From Grifola frondosa (Eukaryota > Basidiomycota > Agaricomycetes > Polyporales > Grifolaceae): DNA of 64,000 bases. Under the pieces are notes generated by a model, which was not told where the DNA came from, searched no databases, and was given only the letters and a program-made list of their open reading frames with translations. Within the stretch, counting starts at the first letter, position 1. Each line of letters starts with the position of its first letter. The stretch covers positions 558,001-622,000 of the forward strand of contig LUGG01000023.1 of the NCBI GenBank assembly GCA_001683735.1, in the 5' to 3' direction. Below, in pieces: positions 33,538 to 45,620 of the stretch. Position numbers and translations under genes: made by a program.

Positions 33538-35017
33538 TCACAACGTGAAGGAAGGGGCGGGAAGGTCATCGGGGCTGGGCGAATTTTGGAAGACCGAACC
33601 AGCGTAATAGCCTGCCTCTGGAGCCGACGAGGAAACGGGATGCTCTGCAGCGAGGGCGCGAGACTGGGTCGGAGAGCTAGCCGGCTCGCTCTGTGAGCGA
33701 TGCTTCGGGATAGACACGGGAGCGCGCTTGATCAACTCCAGCAAATCGGAGGTCGAGGAAGACGAATCCTCATCCATGGAGAGATTGAAGACGCCATCAC
33801 TGGGGACACGTTGGTGGTATCGGCGTCGGTGGGAGGGCGAGGGGGATGGGCAGGGGCTGGACGATACAAAGGGGAAACGGAAGGCTGACGATATAGGTGC
33901 CGTGCGGGGACCGTTGTTGAAATCAACCGCTGCGAGTCTAGCGCCCTTCTTAAACGGCACGCTTGCACTCTCCCTAATGGGAGTCGAGGGCGGGGTCACG
34001 TCGCTGTCTTGAGCCAAGTCAGCAGAGTCGTCGCAGATGGGAAACGAGTCCCAATCAGAGACAGGAAGGCCAGTACTGGCACGGCGGGTGGGAATACGAC
34101 GAGAGGGCGTTGCGAACGCGAGCTTCGACACCGGGACGCCTAGGATCGGGAAACTGGCGTCTCTGCCACTCTGCGCCGCTGTCTTGTCCTTGCGACGAGA
34201 AGCTGATGTGGATTTGGGAGTCGGCGACCCTAAGATCTGGGCGCTCAATTGGCGACGACGTGCAAGCTTTCCCGAGGGCGAAGCGAGTCTCGGGGGAAGG
34301 GTGAAGGAAGGCATGGCTTTCGCCTCAACCTTCCCAGATGAGAGGGGCTCGGGAGAGGAAGGTTTATCGGAAGTGTCGATGAAGGGGGTCAAATGAGTTC
34401 ACTTCGAACCGTGGTTGACACGAGCATGGGCTAAAACAGGTGTGACAGCAAGTTTGGTAGACGCCTCTGCCTGCGAGGGTATCCTGGTGGGAGGGGGAGA
34501 GGGTTGATGGGCAAGTCGTCGCGCAGATAAACGGGAGGAAGAAACAGAAATGCTCCTGATGAACGGACGGAAGAGTTGAATTTTTTTTTACCGCTATTAC
34601 CTTCAGAAAAAATCACACGAACCTTCGGTCGGCCTTATCTTTAGCTAGCTTGCTCTGCTGGCGTCCTCGAGTTGACCTATCGGGGTTGGGGATGACCAGT
34701 GCAGGCTGTAACTTTGCCTCCTCTGGAGATGCGCCCACCACCTTCTGCGTGTTGACCGGTGCCGGCTTCTCGACGGAAGCCGCCTGGGCCGGCACAGGTC
34801 GAGGAGACCTCTGTTGGGGTTTAGACTTGGGAACACGAGGCGACCGCTGAGGCTGGGGAGGTTGCTGAAGGCGCTGAGGAAGAGGTTTGGAAAGCGAGAG
34901 GACGCCAGGGGTGTGAGTCGGACGGACAACGACCGGAGCGGATGGATGCCTGCTATGACTCTGACGAAATGTGGGTGCAGAAAACAATGGCAATGGTGGT
35001 TTCTGAACTGCGATCAT
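33538..35017 (-). CDS. Disordered protein with PNRC/Edc1-like C-terminal motif
   Basis: The ATG at 35017 gives MIAVQKPPLPLFSAP, then a Pro/Ser/Gln/Lys-rich region (SAPVVVRPTHTPGVLSLSKP; RSPRVPKSKPQQRSPRPVPA). An intron near 34565-34617 joins KADRR to SISVSSSRLSARRLAHQP. The last part, also low complexity, has MDEDSSSSTSDLLELIKRAP and ends with YYAGSVFQNSPSPDDLPAPS before the stop at 33538. That closing pattern (YAG-x-F-x-NSPSP-x2-LP-P-F) is the short linear motif of the proline-rich nuclear receptor coactivator family, and of Edc1-type decapping activators that bind Dcp1/Dcp2. A role in mRNA decapping is inferred from this motif only. An in-frame TGA at 34399-34401 interrupts the chain after VNHGSK. 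It may be a sequence error, a missed intron or a true stop. Confidence 0.6.
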
Positions 35018-36896
35018 AGCTTTGATTTAGTGGCGAAATGGTGACGGTCGATAATGGCGGGGGCGACGGGCGCGACGACGGGGGAGCGGAGAGGGACAAT
35101 GAAAAACGAGGCAGAGATAGTAACGGGGAACGATTGCTAATATGGGGGCCGGAGCAGTCAGCTGCTCTTTTCATCAACCTGCCACGATCAATTTTTGAGC
35201 GCCGCTTGAAAAAATCTCCACTCCGGCATAGTCCGGTGCATTCCGGAGATGTTTGACAGCTCCAGCGATCGGGAAACTCCCACGAACAGAGCCGTCAGCC
35301 AACCAGAACGAGTAGCCAGCCATTTCCAACGTTCTCAGCCACCCCCTTTCGGCCTGTCTTCGGCCTCTTTTCCCAGACCCAACCCAAATATGGATCCCAA
35401 CCGGTCTGGTTCAACCCGTTCGGAGCCATCCGTCTCCAACCGTTTGATATTCCATTTCCTTTCTCGGACATCCCGTCTTGATGCCACGAGGCGCGCGGTT
35501 CTAGAAATCCGATGGTACATCCACCCAAACACCCTGAATTCGATTCTGATCTAGCCTCGCCTCACACTCCAGGTGCTCTCCTTGGTCCTCTCTTTCCGAA
35601 TGCCGACTATTCTGTTATCCTCCTCCTCAAATTGTACAAATTCCTGTATGATATGCTTCGCCCTGAGAAGATAGTCACAGTGCCACGACTGCACAGCACC
35701 TAGGGGCATTCCCACTTCCAGAGCTTCCGATCATATCACACCACTATGTATATTGTCACCAAGTTCGGCATGATTCAATCCTCATCAATCCTGTTTCCCT
35801 AACGAGTCTCCTCGAGGCTCGCGCGCCACATCACCATCGCTCACCTGGCTAGAGCGAGCTGATATCCACGCATGGGGCGACTGACGTGCCATTGTCCTCA
35901 GCACCCCGGCTATCAGCGCATCGTTGTTCCCGTGTTGACGTCGCTGCAGCTGCCCTAGAGGCCGAGCAATGTCCAACAGAACGATCGTTCGCCAGTGCAA
36001 TCGCCATCAACGGGCTCGGCAAACGATAGCGCGACCCGCGCCGTGCGATCGATGAGCAGGTCCAAGTAGGTCCAGGTTCCGCCGGGTGTGCGCACAGGCT
36101 CGAGATCACGCCGCAGCCACGCTCGAGTGGCGCGAAATGTTCGCTTTGGCAAAAGCACCGCGGCGCGTAATGCTGCCGTCGACGCCTCTGAACCTAAAGC
36201 CACATACGTACAGCCGGCGGCTCGCCACTGATGCATATGCACCGCCCCACGCTGCCAACTACAACAAGAGCTGCCATGGAAGTGCGAGTTCCGTTGACTT
36301 CCACCATTGCGGGTCTTTTCCGTCTGTACTTCAGACACGTATCCGTTCAAATTCGTTACCGTGGCTGCCTTACGTCGATTACCACCTCTCCCCGCGACGA
36401 TCTTCCAAATGCAAATCGAGTCGTGCATACAGGTACCGCTATTGGGAAGGCCTGGTACCCTGACGTCGCTTTTCCCAATCAGAACTCGGACTGCCTCCGG
36501 GAATCCCAAGCCCCACCACTCGCCACCTAGTGGCATAGAGATGTTCTCACTTACTTATCGTTATTGACGCGCATAATGCATCACCTGTGCCGTCGAGGCT
36601 CAGAAGCAGACGAGCAGAAGCCGAAGCACTCGGGCAGAGTGGGACTTTGTCTAGCCACACGCCTGCTGCGCATGCCGCATGACCCGCACTTAGCTCGCTA
36701 CGGCCTCTGAGTTCAATATCCGCTGCCTTCGAAACTCTAACTTTGCCCTGGATAGAAGCACGATGGTTTGATTTGCAACATGAGAAAGTGCTGATTAGAA
36801 TAGGCTGAAGTCGAGGTAATAGCGACGATATACAATCTCTCTTGTGCACGACAAAAAAATCTACAGTGGTGAAGGGCAAATCTGGACCGTACCTAC
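35018..36896. other. 1.9 kb gene-free region
   Basis: The region holds the promoter side of the PNRC/Edc1-like gene and the 3' flank of KGD2. Long open frames (such as 35955-36536 on the minus strand) have atypical composition and no motifs, so I do not call genes. Confidence 0.4.
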
Positions 36897-38782
36897 CTAA
36901 GCAAGGAGCATTTTCCGCGGGTCCTCCAGGTAATCCCGTACTTTCACTATTGTCGTCACCGCCATTGTCAAGGCGCGTCGCATAATACGACGCACGGCAT
37001 ATAAAAAGGGAACGGGACACCAAGCAACGAATACAAACAAAAACATAGTCAGTTGTCAAGATACGCACGGAGATGAGCTAACAGACGCACCGAGGAATGT
37101 CACGGCTTCCCGTCCATCGAGTAACCGGTGGTCGTACGTGAGCGCGACGACCATGACCGGACGGATAACGATCTGGCCGTTCACAACGACGGGCCGATCC
37201 TTGATCGTGTGCATGCCTGTTATAGGCGAGTCAGCCGCGATCGCGCAAAATTAAGATCAAACCCGATCGCGCTCAGGGCGGACGCGAATGATGGGGTGGC
37301 AGCAGAAAGCAGGTAACACGGACTCACCGAGAACGGCCGCCTGAGGGAGGTTGATAATGGGAGTTCCGTAGAGCGATCCAAACACGCCGCCGTTGGAACT
37401 TTCGAACAGACCATGGTGAGTATTCGGGTCCGCACGGATTTGCACGGGATGGGGCTTACATGGTGAAGGTTCCGCCTGCCATGTCCTCGATGGTAAGCTT
37501 GCCGTCCCGAGCCTATACATCCAGAACCATCAGACCGGGTAAAATAGTCATGCCTGATAGATGGCCTCCTCACCTTCTTACCCAACGCCGCGATCTCCTT
37601 CTCGATCTCGACGAAGTTCATGTTCTCCGCGTTCCGCACAACGGGCGTCACCAAGCCCTTAGGAGTAGCAACAGCGACGCTGATGTCAACGTAGTCGCGG
37701 TACACAATCTCCTCGCCGTCGATCGACGCATTTGCCGCAGGAATCTCCTTCAGCGCAAGACAACACGCGCGTGCGAACGCGCTCATGTACCCGAGCTTCA
37801 CGTCGTGCTCCTTGAGGACCTGATCCTTGAACTTCTTCCGCATCTCCATCAAGCTCGACATGTCGATCTCGTTGAACGTTGTCAGCGACGCTGCGGCGTT
37901 CTGTGACTCCTTCAGTCGCTCCGCGATACGCAACCGCATCCGGTTCATCTTCACCCGCGTCTCGCTTCTGGCCCCCGCCACTCGTGGCGCCTCAGCCTCC
38001 TTCGCCTCCTTGCCTTTCGGTGCTGGGGCTGCCTTGGGCAAACTCCTTCTTGCTCTCCACAGCTTGCACGCCAGCAGTCTCCTTCGCACGGACCTCTTCA
38101 GGTGCAGGTTTTGGCGGCGGAGGTGCGGCCTTAGGCTCCGCCTTCTCCGCTGTCACCTCCGGTTTTTGCTCTTTGGGTGCAGCCTCTTCAACAGCACCAG
38201 GCTCAAATCGGAAGAGGTCCTGGCCAACAGTGACGGTGTCCTCCTCCTGCGCAAGCAGCTCTGTGATCTTGCCAGATGCGGGCGCGTTCACGGATACATC
38301 AATCTAGATTGGAAACATGGAGTCAGAGGTGTATTCGTGTAGCAGCATGTTGTACGGGGTGCATGTATGCGCACGAGATTCGCACCCACGCACCTTATCA
38401 GTCTCGATCGTCGCAACCTCCTCGTCCGCCTGCACGGAGTCTCCAGGCTGTTTCAGCCATGTTTTCAGAGTGCCCTCTGAGATGGACTCGGCCATCTGGG
38501 GCACCTTCACCGTCTCGGCTAGGATGCGTCGAGGTTGACGTCACTTTGCCAAGACACGTAGGTGGATGAATTTACATACCTTGGAGGAGATTCGTCGAGT
38601 GAAACTTGGCGCGTCTCGAATACGAGCCTGCAACTTTCCTGTAGATAGCATGAATTTTCAGCGTGTGGGAGTGCGTGCAGAGACGGGGCAGCATACCAGC
38701 CTTTAGACATGATCGCCGCGTCGGCGCGGGTGCTTGCGAGGGCACGCCCGCGTGCAATGGCGATGACTCGTCTGGACAGCAT
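36897..38782 (-). CDS. KGD2: Dihydrolipoamide succinyltransferase, E2 of 2-oxoglutarate dehydrogenase
   Basis: A mitochondrial matrix enzyme of the TCA cycle that transfers the succinyl group from lipoyl-lysine to CoA. The ATG at 38782 gives a basic presequence ([17 protein letters not shown] ... [14 protein letters not shown]). The lipoyl domain follows: [20 protein letters not shown], then [10 protein letters not shown] with the lipoylated Lys, then [13 protein letters not shown] in the next exon (reading VNAPASGKI). A Glu/Pro/Ala/Lys linker runs directly into the catalytic domain ([38 protein letters not shown]), with no E3-binding domain, as is usual for this E2. The catalytic motif HRLLDG is at about 37115. 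The last exon [16 protein letters not shown] ends at 36897. One extra base in an A run at 38040-38042 breaks the linker frame (VESKKE to PKAAPAPKG). Because this gene is central to metabolism, I read it as an error. Confidence 0.92.
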
Positions 38783-41604
38783 TGCAGACGTGAAGGATGA
38801 TAGGAGTGGAGGAGGGTGTGTGGAGGGAGGACTGAGAGGTCGTTGGAGGAGATATGATGTAGTCGCTGGCGCGCCCGGAGCGGTTTGCTCACGCCTCGGG
38901 TTGCACCGAACACGTCCGAAACGCCTCCGATGCGCCTTCCCGGTCGTGGACTCTTCCTCATCTCTCCATGATTGGACCTCATTGGACTCTGTCTCTGCCG
39001 TGTCACTCCGTGCACGTTCTCCAGCTCTCCCTCGGGCCTCTGCCGAGTCGTCGGTCGCTGATTTCGGCTTGTATGCTATGTCATGCGTTTACTGTTGTGC
39101 GTAATCCACGTCGTATGTTCTTGCGACCAACGCACGATGACATATCTGTTCGTTCACATGCAAGTCTTCAATGTGATATCAAAATGCAGCACATACAGTT
39201 CGTGTAACGTGCGCCTGCTACATACGCCTTCAGAATCCAGACGCAACCAGGATGTTGCAACCCTGCAGCTTTCGGCATCTTCGCATTGTCTCGAATCTTC
39301 ACTTGTCGTGTTGTGATCGCGGTCATCTGTGTCGCCTTCGTCCGGCAAGGACGTCTGGTTGTACATCGTGCTTGGATGCGTCATAATCTGCGAATCGAAC
39401 TCTTTCAGAACATATTACACGAGTTCAGCTCATCGACATGAAGGTGCATCATTTGACAAAGGCATCCTCTGTCCGATCTGTCCGGTCGGACGATCATCAT
39501 GCATTGCATGTTCAGCAGGTTCGTTCGGGTTCTCGATGTAACCTCACGAGCAACATTAACATGCACTTCTACTAGTGTATGGCCAAATATATCACTCTCC
39601 GTTGTTCAGAATCTCACTATGTTTTGATGGCCAGTGAAACACACTACCAGCTTGAATTGCTGTTCCAGAGCAGCATGCTCCAGCACGAGGATACAATACA
39701 AAAGAGACCAGCTATGGCCAGTCAGTTACTGCATGCAGAATCCACTAATTCACCGGGCCCAAGACCGCCCGGGCGCCGCTGCGCCAGTGATGGTGATTAT
39801 TCAACAGGAACTGCTGAGGAGCTCGCTCCAAGCGAGATTCACGGAAATTTGGCCGTGATACCCCACGATCATGCTCATGAACGAGGGAGAGTTTGCCTCA
39901 TCTCAGCACCCTTCTGATGCATGACTGGTCCAGATACCTTCGTTGCCTCAACACTTCGCAGCTACGCAATTCCAGTCTCGGCAGTGTTCGCCTTTGTCTG
40001 CTGCAACGAACCGATGCTTCTCTCCTGCGTTCGGCAGCACACTGGTCTTGCAGTCAGTCGGTTCGCCAAGGCGACTCGTCTTCGAACAATACACTCGCGG
40101 GGAGGTCCATCCGATCTTAGGGGGTCAACTCGCCGCTCGATACCCATTCTAGGTACCAATTGCTTGTTTCTCCATTACAACAGGAATAGACACGTCGATA
40201 TAAACACGCTGCTATCGTGAGCGAGATGGAAGGTACCAGTCGGCATGTCGGAGCGAAGCAGTGATGTCGATGCATTTACACCATGCCAATACGGTAGAGT
40301 AATAGACTCGGCCGCAGCGAACGCACCGGAGGTGGTTATGCAGACACAGCGGATGTGATTCTGGATAGGATCAGTATTATCGTCGCCAGATCTCCCATTG
40401 TTCGGATGACCACCCGGCGTGCAAGGCACCCCGAGAACAATGGCGCACTCTCCAGGGGCGCGGTCCCGGAAAGTCCTGGGCCTTCCTAGAGAATGGTAGC
40501 AGCATAACCGAGACAATCGATCTGATTGGGGATCGAGGGTTGCGAATGCAGGAAGCGCGGAGTGATCAGAAGCAGGATAACTCAGCGTCCTCGAGGCCAC
40601 CGCGAGGATACGTACGTCTTGGCTCTCGGTCGGAGGTGTAGGGTCATGTACTTTGATTGACCTTTGGTAACCACGCATGGAAGCCAGGCTGTTTTTTGAC
40701 GTAGCGGTGTGGTATTTGCTTGACCACCTGACTGCGGCCCGCATGCAAAGGATATACGCTGAATGGTAGGGCTGGTTGGTCAGTTTGGTATTGGCTAGAA
40801 TAGTTGGAAGCCTGAAGACATCATGCGGAAATATGCTCACACGTTTCAAGGGGGTGAAGTAACCGGAGCCTGGGGCCATATATAAATTGGCCTTCAGAGA
40901 ACGCACGGTGCAAGACAGTGCAACCATTCCCTATAGGCACGGCGAGGGAGATGGATATGATATCTGCCGGCTGTCTATCAGCTGTCAGTGTAACGGACAA
41001 TGATGATCGTGTAAAGAGTCGCCGACTGTGATGGGAAGACATGGGAAGGCAGGTCAGCTCAGTGCTACCTAGTAATGACAAATTCGCAATTTCGGAATGC
41101 ACGATCGTTAGCTGCACAAACCTTTCGTACCTTTTTCAAGGACAATATGAGTACATTTAAAATTCATTTGGAACTGAATTTGCTCACGGTACTAGTGGTT
41201 ATACGCTTCGGAATATGGAGCAGGGCGGAAAATACTTACTATAACGGGGAACGGGGGAGAGTTCCTACAGCAAATTTCAACATTTAAGACCCATTCATGA
41301 AAAGTATGGGAAAACTACGAACCTCAAGCTCTGGCTTCCACTAAAACTTCGCTGTGTCAGTCTGTGGAAGCTTCAGGCAAAGTCTGTTCAGCCACGATAG
41401 ATGACTCGGTCATATATAAGCTCACACCTGCGATGTTTTTTTTTAATTTTCAGGACACCAGACGTCGCCGACATTCTCGATGTGAGCTTTCGGAGGACGG
41501 AAGTTGAACAACACGATCGTGTGACCGTGACGCATCTAAACGCGTATCGTCACATATGCCACACCTGTCACGTCCACGACGCGACGACCATTTCCTCGCC
41601 CAAC
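38783..41604. other. 2.8 kb region without a supported gene
   Basis: The largest open frame (40175-40927, minus, 250 codons) has no recognisable domain. Other frames are shorter. The right end contains the promoter of the PC4-domain gene. Confidence 0.4.
41413..41418 (+). promoter_or_regulatory. TATA-like box upstream of the PC4-domain gene
   Basis: A TATATA core lies in catatataag, about 190 bases upstream of the ATG at 41605. The assignment is by position only. Confidence 0.3.
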
Positions 41605-42232
41605 ATGTTTGGTTTAACACCTTCAGCACGGCGAAGCATCCTGAACAATTCTTGGATAATCTCTCGGTATACCCAATCACAGCGTCGTGCATTCGCATCT
41701 AGCACATCTCGATGGAGCAGTGAGGTGGACACATCTCAGGACCAGTCTGAAGAACAACCTGCAGCTAAGAAGAAGCCGAGAACCGCGAAGAACGAGGTAG
41801 AGCACCTGCTGTCCTTGTTATATTGGATACTGTTACACTATAGCATAGAGAAAGGCCATGCCGTCAGAAGAGAAAGGGTTCAGCGTCGGCGTAAACGAGT
41901 CGGGTGAGAGATTCGTGGATCTCGGCAATAAACGTCGTGCGACAGTCAGGTTCTACAAAGGTCCGTCTTTGTGGCGCTGCTATTTCTTTGATTCTCATGC
42001 TGGAATACAACCGTACCAAGGGTTCAAGTATCTCGACATTCGGGAATACTACGAAGATGACTATGAGAACCTTTTGCCGGGAAAGAAGGGATTGACATTG
42101 ACTCAAGAACAGGTGTGTCGGATATTTTTCCGTCGGATATATCTTGACATATGTCGCGCTTGTCTCCAGTGGGAGACTCTCAGGAGCAGTCGTGATGTTA
42201 TAGACTCGTTCTTTGCTCTACAACAGAAGTGA
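41605..42232 (+). CDS. PC4/Sub1 domain protein with mitochondrial-like leader
   Basis: The ATG at 41605 opens a leader rich in Arg/Ser/Thr with few acids (MFGLTPSARRSILNNSWIIS, then RAFASSTSRWSS). A Glu/Lys linker (EEQPAAKKKPRTAKNE) comes next. Removing introns near 41796-41856, 41961-42027 and 42113-42169 gives the single-stranded-DNA-binding PC4 fold: GERFVDLGNKRRATVRFYKG, FKYLDIREYYEDDYEN, LLPGKKGLTLTQEQ, WETLRSSRDVIDSFF. The stop is at 42232. Known members are the nuclear Pol II cofactor Sub1/PC4, and in plants mitochondrial WHIRLY-like analogues. The leader here suggests import into mitochondria, though this is inference. Length (about 160 residues) and the conserved KKG..L...QW signature support the family firmly. 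Confidence 0.8.
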
Positions 42233-42924
42233 ACAACTATATCCGAAGGAAAGCTCTTGTTATCACCGTTTCCTCACTTGGAATTGCGAATTCTACTTCC
42301 AAAAGTCAACGTTTGGTTGATTCAGTCCGGAGCTAACGGAATCTTATAGTTCGTTCACCAGCGCACGAAGCAAATAACTTTCATTTCTGCCTGTTTGAAG
42401 TCGACGGTCTTTGTTGTTGAAGGTTTGATGCTCTGTATATGGTACTGAGCTCGTGCCAGCTTGGAGTACTGTAACGTACGTCTGGTTTAATGTCACTGAC
42501 GCCTGCAGCAGCTACCCATGTTGTCTGACACCAAAGTGCAGACAATTTTTGCAGGTAAACTTGATAGTCGCTCATCGTAATGATTTTCGTTGTTCCGTGC
42601 GATGTGGCGCAGCTCTTTGGGCCAGATAAGGGATGTCTTTCCCTCAGACTTCGATAATTGGCTGGGGCAGAGCGAGGCGAGCGATACACCGGGCCGAGAC
42701 ACCAATGGTGTCAGTCTCGAACTCAGCCGTTTACCAAGCTGCTGAACTTTGCACCTATTAGGGGCACGACGTCATCGACCGACGTCGACTACAATACCTC
42801 CGCTGCGCTACCTACCCATATCGTCCATTCCTACTCAACTGACCAACCCACTGTAGTGAGTCGCCCGCCGTGCATATCGCAGCTCACCAGATTACCCAGT
42901 CGAGCAGACTCGCGAATACTGAAC
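42233..42924. other. Intergenic, promoter side of the next gene
   Basis: The open frame of the next gene extends back to 42658, but the residues before the ATG at 42925 look non-conserved, so I treat this stretch as 5' flank. Confidence 0.4.
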
Positions 42925-44060
42925 ATGGCCATGAAGCCCCAGCCACAGCTGCTCGCGAAGTTCCTGCGGGCGATGAAGACGGTCTACGGGCCCTTCGACA
43001 TGCTCACCCCCGCGCAAGCAACCGCGTGGACACCTCCGCCGATGGCCGAGGGTCACCGTGGGCGGTATCTCTGGACAGACGCCTTCGGAGTCCTCAACTT
43101 TATCACGCTCAGCACTGTCACCGCCAACCCCGTCTACACCACACTCGCCGCGCGCCTCATCCAGGCCGTGCACGACACGCTGGGGCGCACACGTTCCGGC
43201 ACAGCGCGGCTCCCCGGCGCATCGGATGCGCACCCGCTACGCGGGGGCCTGCGTATCGGAAAGGAGGACGAGGAAGACGACCCGGGCGGGGACGGCGACG
43301 GGCAGTACCATCACTACCTCACGATTTGGATGTTTGCGCTGAACCGCATGGCGCGTGCGGCGCAGGAGCGGCGCTACAACGACCTCGCAATCGAGCTCGC
43401 GCAGGCGATCCATCCGCGCTTCGTGCGCGACCGCAACGCGCCGCGTCCGCGCATGTACTGGAAGATGAGCATCGACCTGCGGCGCCCGCTCGTGCTCTCG
43501 GAGGGGAACCTCGACCCGATCGACGGATACGTCATATTCAATCTGCTCCAGCGCGGCCACGGCGCGAACTCGACGGTGCTCGAGAGCGAGATTAGCGAGT
43601 ACAGGAGGATTTTGGAGACGAAGTGGAGGCGCTACCTCTCGGATGACCCACTCGACCTCGGCATGACGCTTTGGACCGCGCACTGGTTCGACGGCCAGGA
43701 AGAGTGGGCGACCGTGCTCACGCAGCGGGCGGTGGCGTGTCTCCGTGCGTGTCTTTGAAGTGCTGTGTGGCTGCTCACTGAGTGTGCTGTTTTCTAGGAG
43801 CACTGTTCGAAGAGGAGAAGTTCTTCGACATACCGGCCCGGTATCGCCTCGCGTTCCGCGAGTTTGGCACCTGTCTTGGTATCCGATGCCACATTGAGAA
43901 GCTGAACGACGAGCCGCACCCGCAGGACGCAGGGTACTGGGACGTGTGCGCACGGGAAGTCGTGACGACGTGGGAGCCGAGTATCGACGCCGCCGCGGCT
44001 GGTGGTGTGGTAGCGGTGCCATTGCCATTCGCGAGAAACTGGTGCCAATTACGATGGTGA
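42925..44060 (+). CDS. Conserved fungal protein of unknown function
   Basis: The ATG at 42925 gives MAMKPQPQLLAKFLRAMKTV, YGPFDMLTPAQATAW, then RYLWTDAFGVLNFITL, TARLPG, a short acidic insertion (KEDEEDDPGGDGDG), YHHYLTIWMFALNRMA, LAIELAQAIHPRFV, PRPRMYWKMSIDLRRPL, EGNLDPIDGYVIFNLLQ and LGMTLWTAHWFDGQEEW. An intron near 43751-43798 joins RAVACLR to ALFEEEKFFDIPARYRLAFR. The protein ends NWCQLRW at 44060. Repeating helical hairpins with aromatic motifs suggest an (alpha/alpha) barrel like glycoside-processing enzymes, but I cannot name an activity. Codon use is strongly GC3-biased, typical of an expressed gene. No signal peptide is visible. About 360 residues. Confidence 0.7.
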
Positions 44061-45620
44061 TGTATGCGACCGCAATCATTCCGGGAGGTGAGTTCGCCGA
44101 CGCGCAACAGCCGTCCGCGTAGCTAACACCAGACCGACGACAGCTTTCTTGAAGGGATTCCTGGGAGCAGATTAACGTGGCGTCGAACTGCATCCTGGGC
44201 GTCTGCACGTCCGGGTCCCCAAGCCCCGAGATCTGGCTTGTTGACTCAGGCACTAGCAAGGCAATCAAACATTTATGGGCACGTCACACCGATTTCTTAT
44301 TTCCTAGGTATTGTGGCGAAGTCAGCGGTAACACTTAACATAGAAGAGTAGCATGACGTACCGCGCGCTGATATCGGTAGCAATGCTGTGTTGCCATTTG
44401 TGATAAAACGCCATGAAACACCGTGAAACAGAGCGGCCAAGAGGTCAAACGTGATGTGCGGGGCGACGATATGTTTGCGACATAATGATAGAGTCACCCT
44501 CTGCGGTGCCGCTGTTGGTTGAGTGACAGCTTTCTCGCGTGCGATCGGACACGTGGGGTGCAACTCTCCCATTTCTCAATAAACTTCGGCGGTTTATCTC
44601 CGCAAGCTTAGACCTATATGTCATTATCAGCCCAGCCACAGTGAATCTTCACCCAGACGTGCTCGTCGTCAAGGATTTGAGGATTTGAGTACGTCAGCTT
44701 GGGTCTTCGTTATTGCTTGACCACTTTTCCTGTGAAGTCGACCCTGAGGGTAGAGTAAGCTGTGCTCAGACACTCCGATGTCGACTTCTTCCCGCTCGAT
44801 TCGCTGGGCCAAAGGCGAAAGTATGTGTAGCAAATGCTGATGCAATCCCGCGCAAAGTCGGAGAGAACCCTACCAGTCATCTCCGTTTTCGAGGAGGATG
44901 GACGCTGTTTCGCCGAGACGTCGCTTCCTTCCCGGTCCGCAACTTGACGCCATCTTTGATGCTCTCCTGTTGAGGAACTGGGATCTCGTGGTGCAGAAGC
45001 GATTAATGCGGAGGGGATCTTTGCACAGTAATGCTGAATCATCTTGCATCGCTATTTCTTGATGGTAGAGCTTGTGCGTACACATTTGAAACGTGGTTGA
45101 ACTCTGTTCTGACTCCATCATCTCTAGGTTGACCTGTGTAGCCAATGGAGTATCAGAGCCAAAGGGCGCCGATTCTTTCCGTTGCGTACGGGAATATGCA
45201 TCCCTGCTCGAGGACCACTCTTGCTCCGTTCGAATGGCAGTCGGGCCGCCAGGCTGTGCGCGGTCCGCGAGATATTCCCAGAAGACATCGATGTGTTCCT
45301 GGGAACACTGACTTTTGGAGACACTCCAAGTCGACAACACTGTTTATTCAACTTGGGGGCGTCAAACTGCCCCGATAGGTTATTTTCGTTTGGGCGCTGT
45401 CACTGCCTCCACATGGAGCTCTGACTCCAGTTTGCGCTATAAAGGTCTGTTGCGATGGCCATCCATCCCCATCAACACATTTACTCATACTTCGGCTACT
45501 CTTCTATCCTATTAGGCTTGGTTTAATCTTTCAGATCGACTTCATAATCCCCTTTCGATCTTACTCGATTCATCGGCTTCACCACACATTAATCCTTCCA
45601 ACATCGTAATCTTTCAACAC
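44061..45620. other. 1.5 kb intergenic region before the adenylate-forming enzyme
   Basis: No supported gene. An open frame at 44870-45340 (minus) lacks motifs. The right 200 bp have promoter character: a TATAAA and a long pyrimidine-rich run. Confidence 0.4.
45438..45443 (+). promoter_or_regulatory. TATAAA box upstream of the adenylate-forming enzyme
   Basis: A perfect TATAAA lies about 180 bases before the ATG at 45621. A CT-rich tract follows (about 45525-45600), a common arrangement around fungal transcription starts. Confidence 0.5.

Noticed and set aside
35955..36536. A 193-codon minus-strand frame beyond the KGD2 stop
   Set aside because: No motifs, overlapping open frames on the other strand, and no splice continuity with KGD2, whose last exon ends at 36897.
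40175..40927. A 250-codon open frame on the minus strand between KGD2 and the PC4-domain gene
   Set aside because: No recognisable domain, no exon partners and composition unlike the real genes nearby. A frame this long can arise by chance in GC-balanced DNA.
42870..43595. A long overlapping plus-strand frame (241 codons, Arg/Ala/Pro-rich) inside the gene at 42925-44060
   Set aside because: It is the shadow frame of a GC3-biased gene. Conserved motifs are in the other frame.
44870..45340. A 156-codon minus-strand frame upstream of the adenylate-forming enzyme
   Set aside because: No domain and no conserved-looking segments, and it overlaps the probable promoter region.
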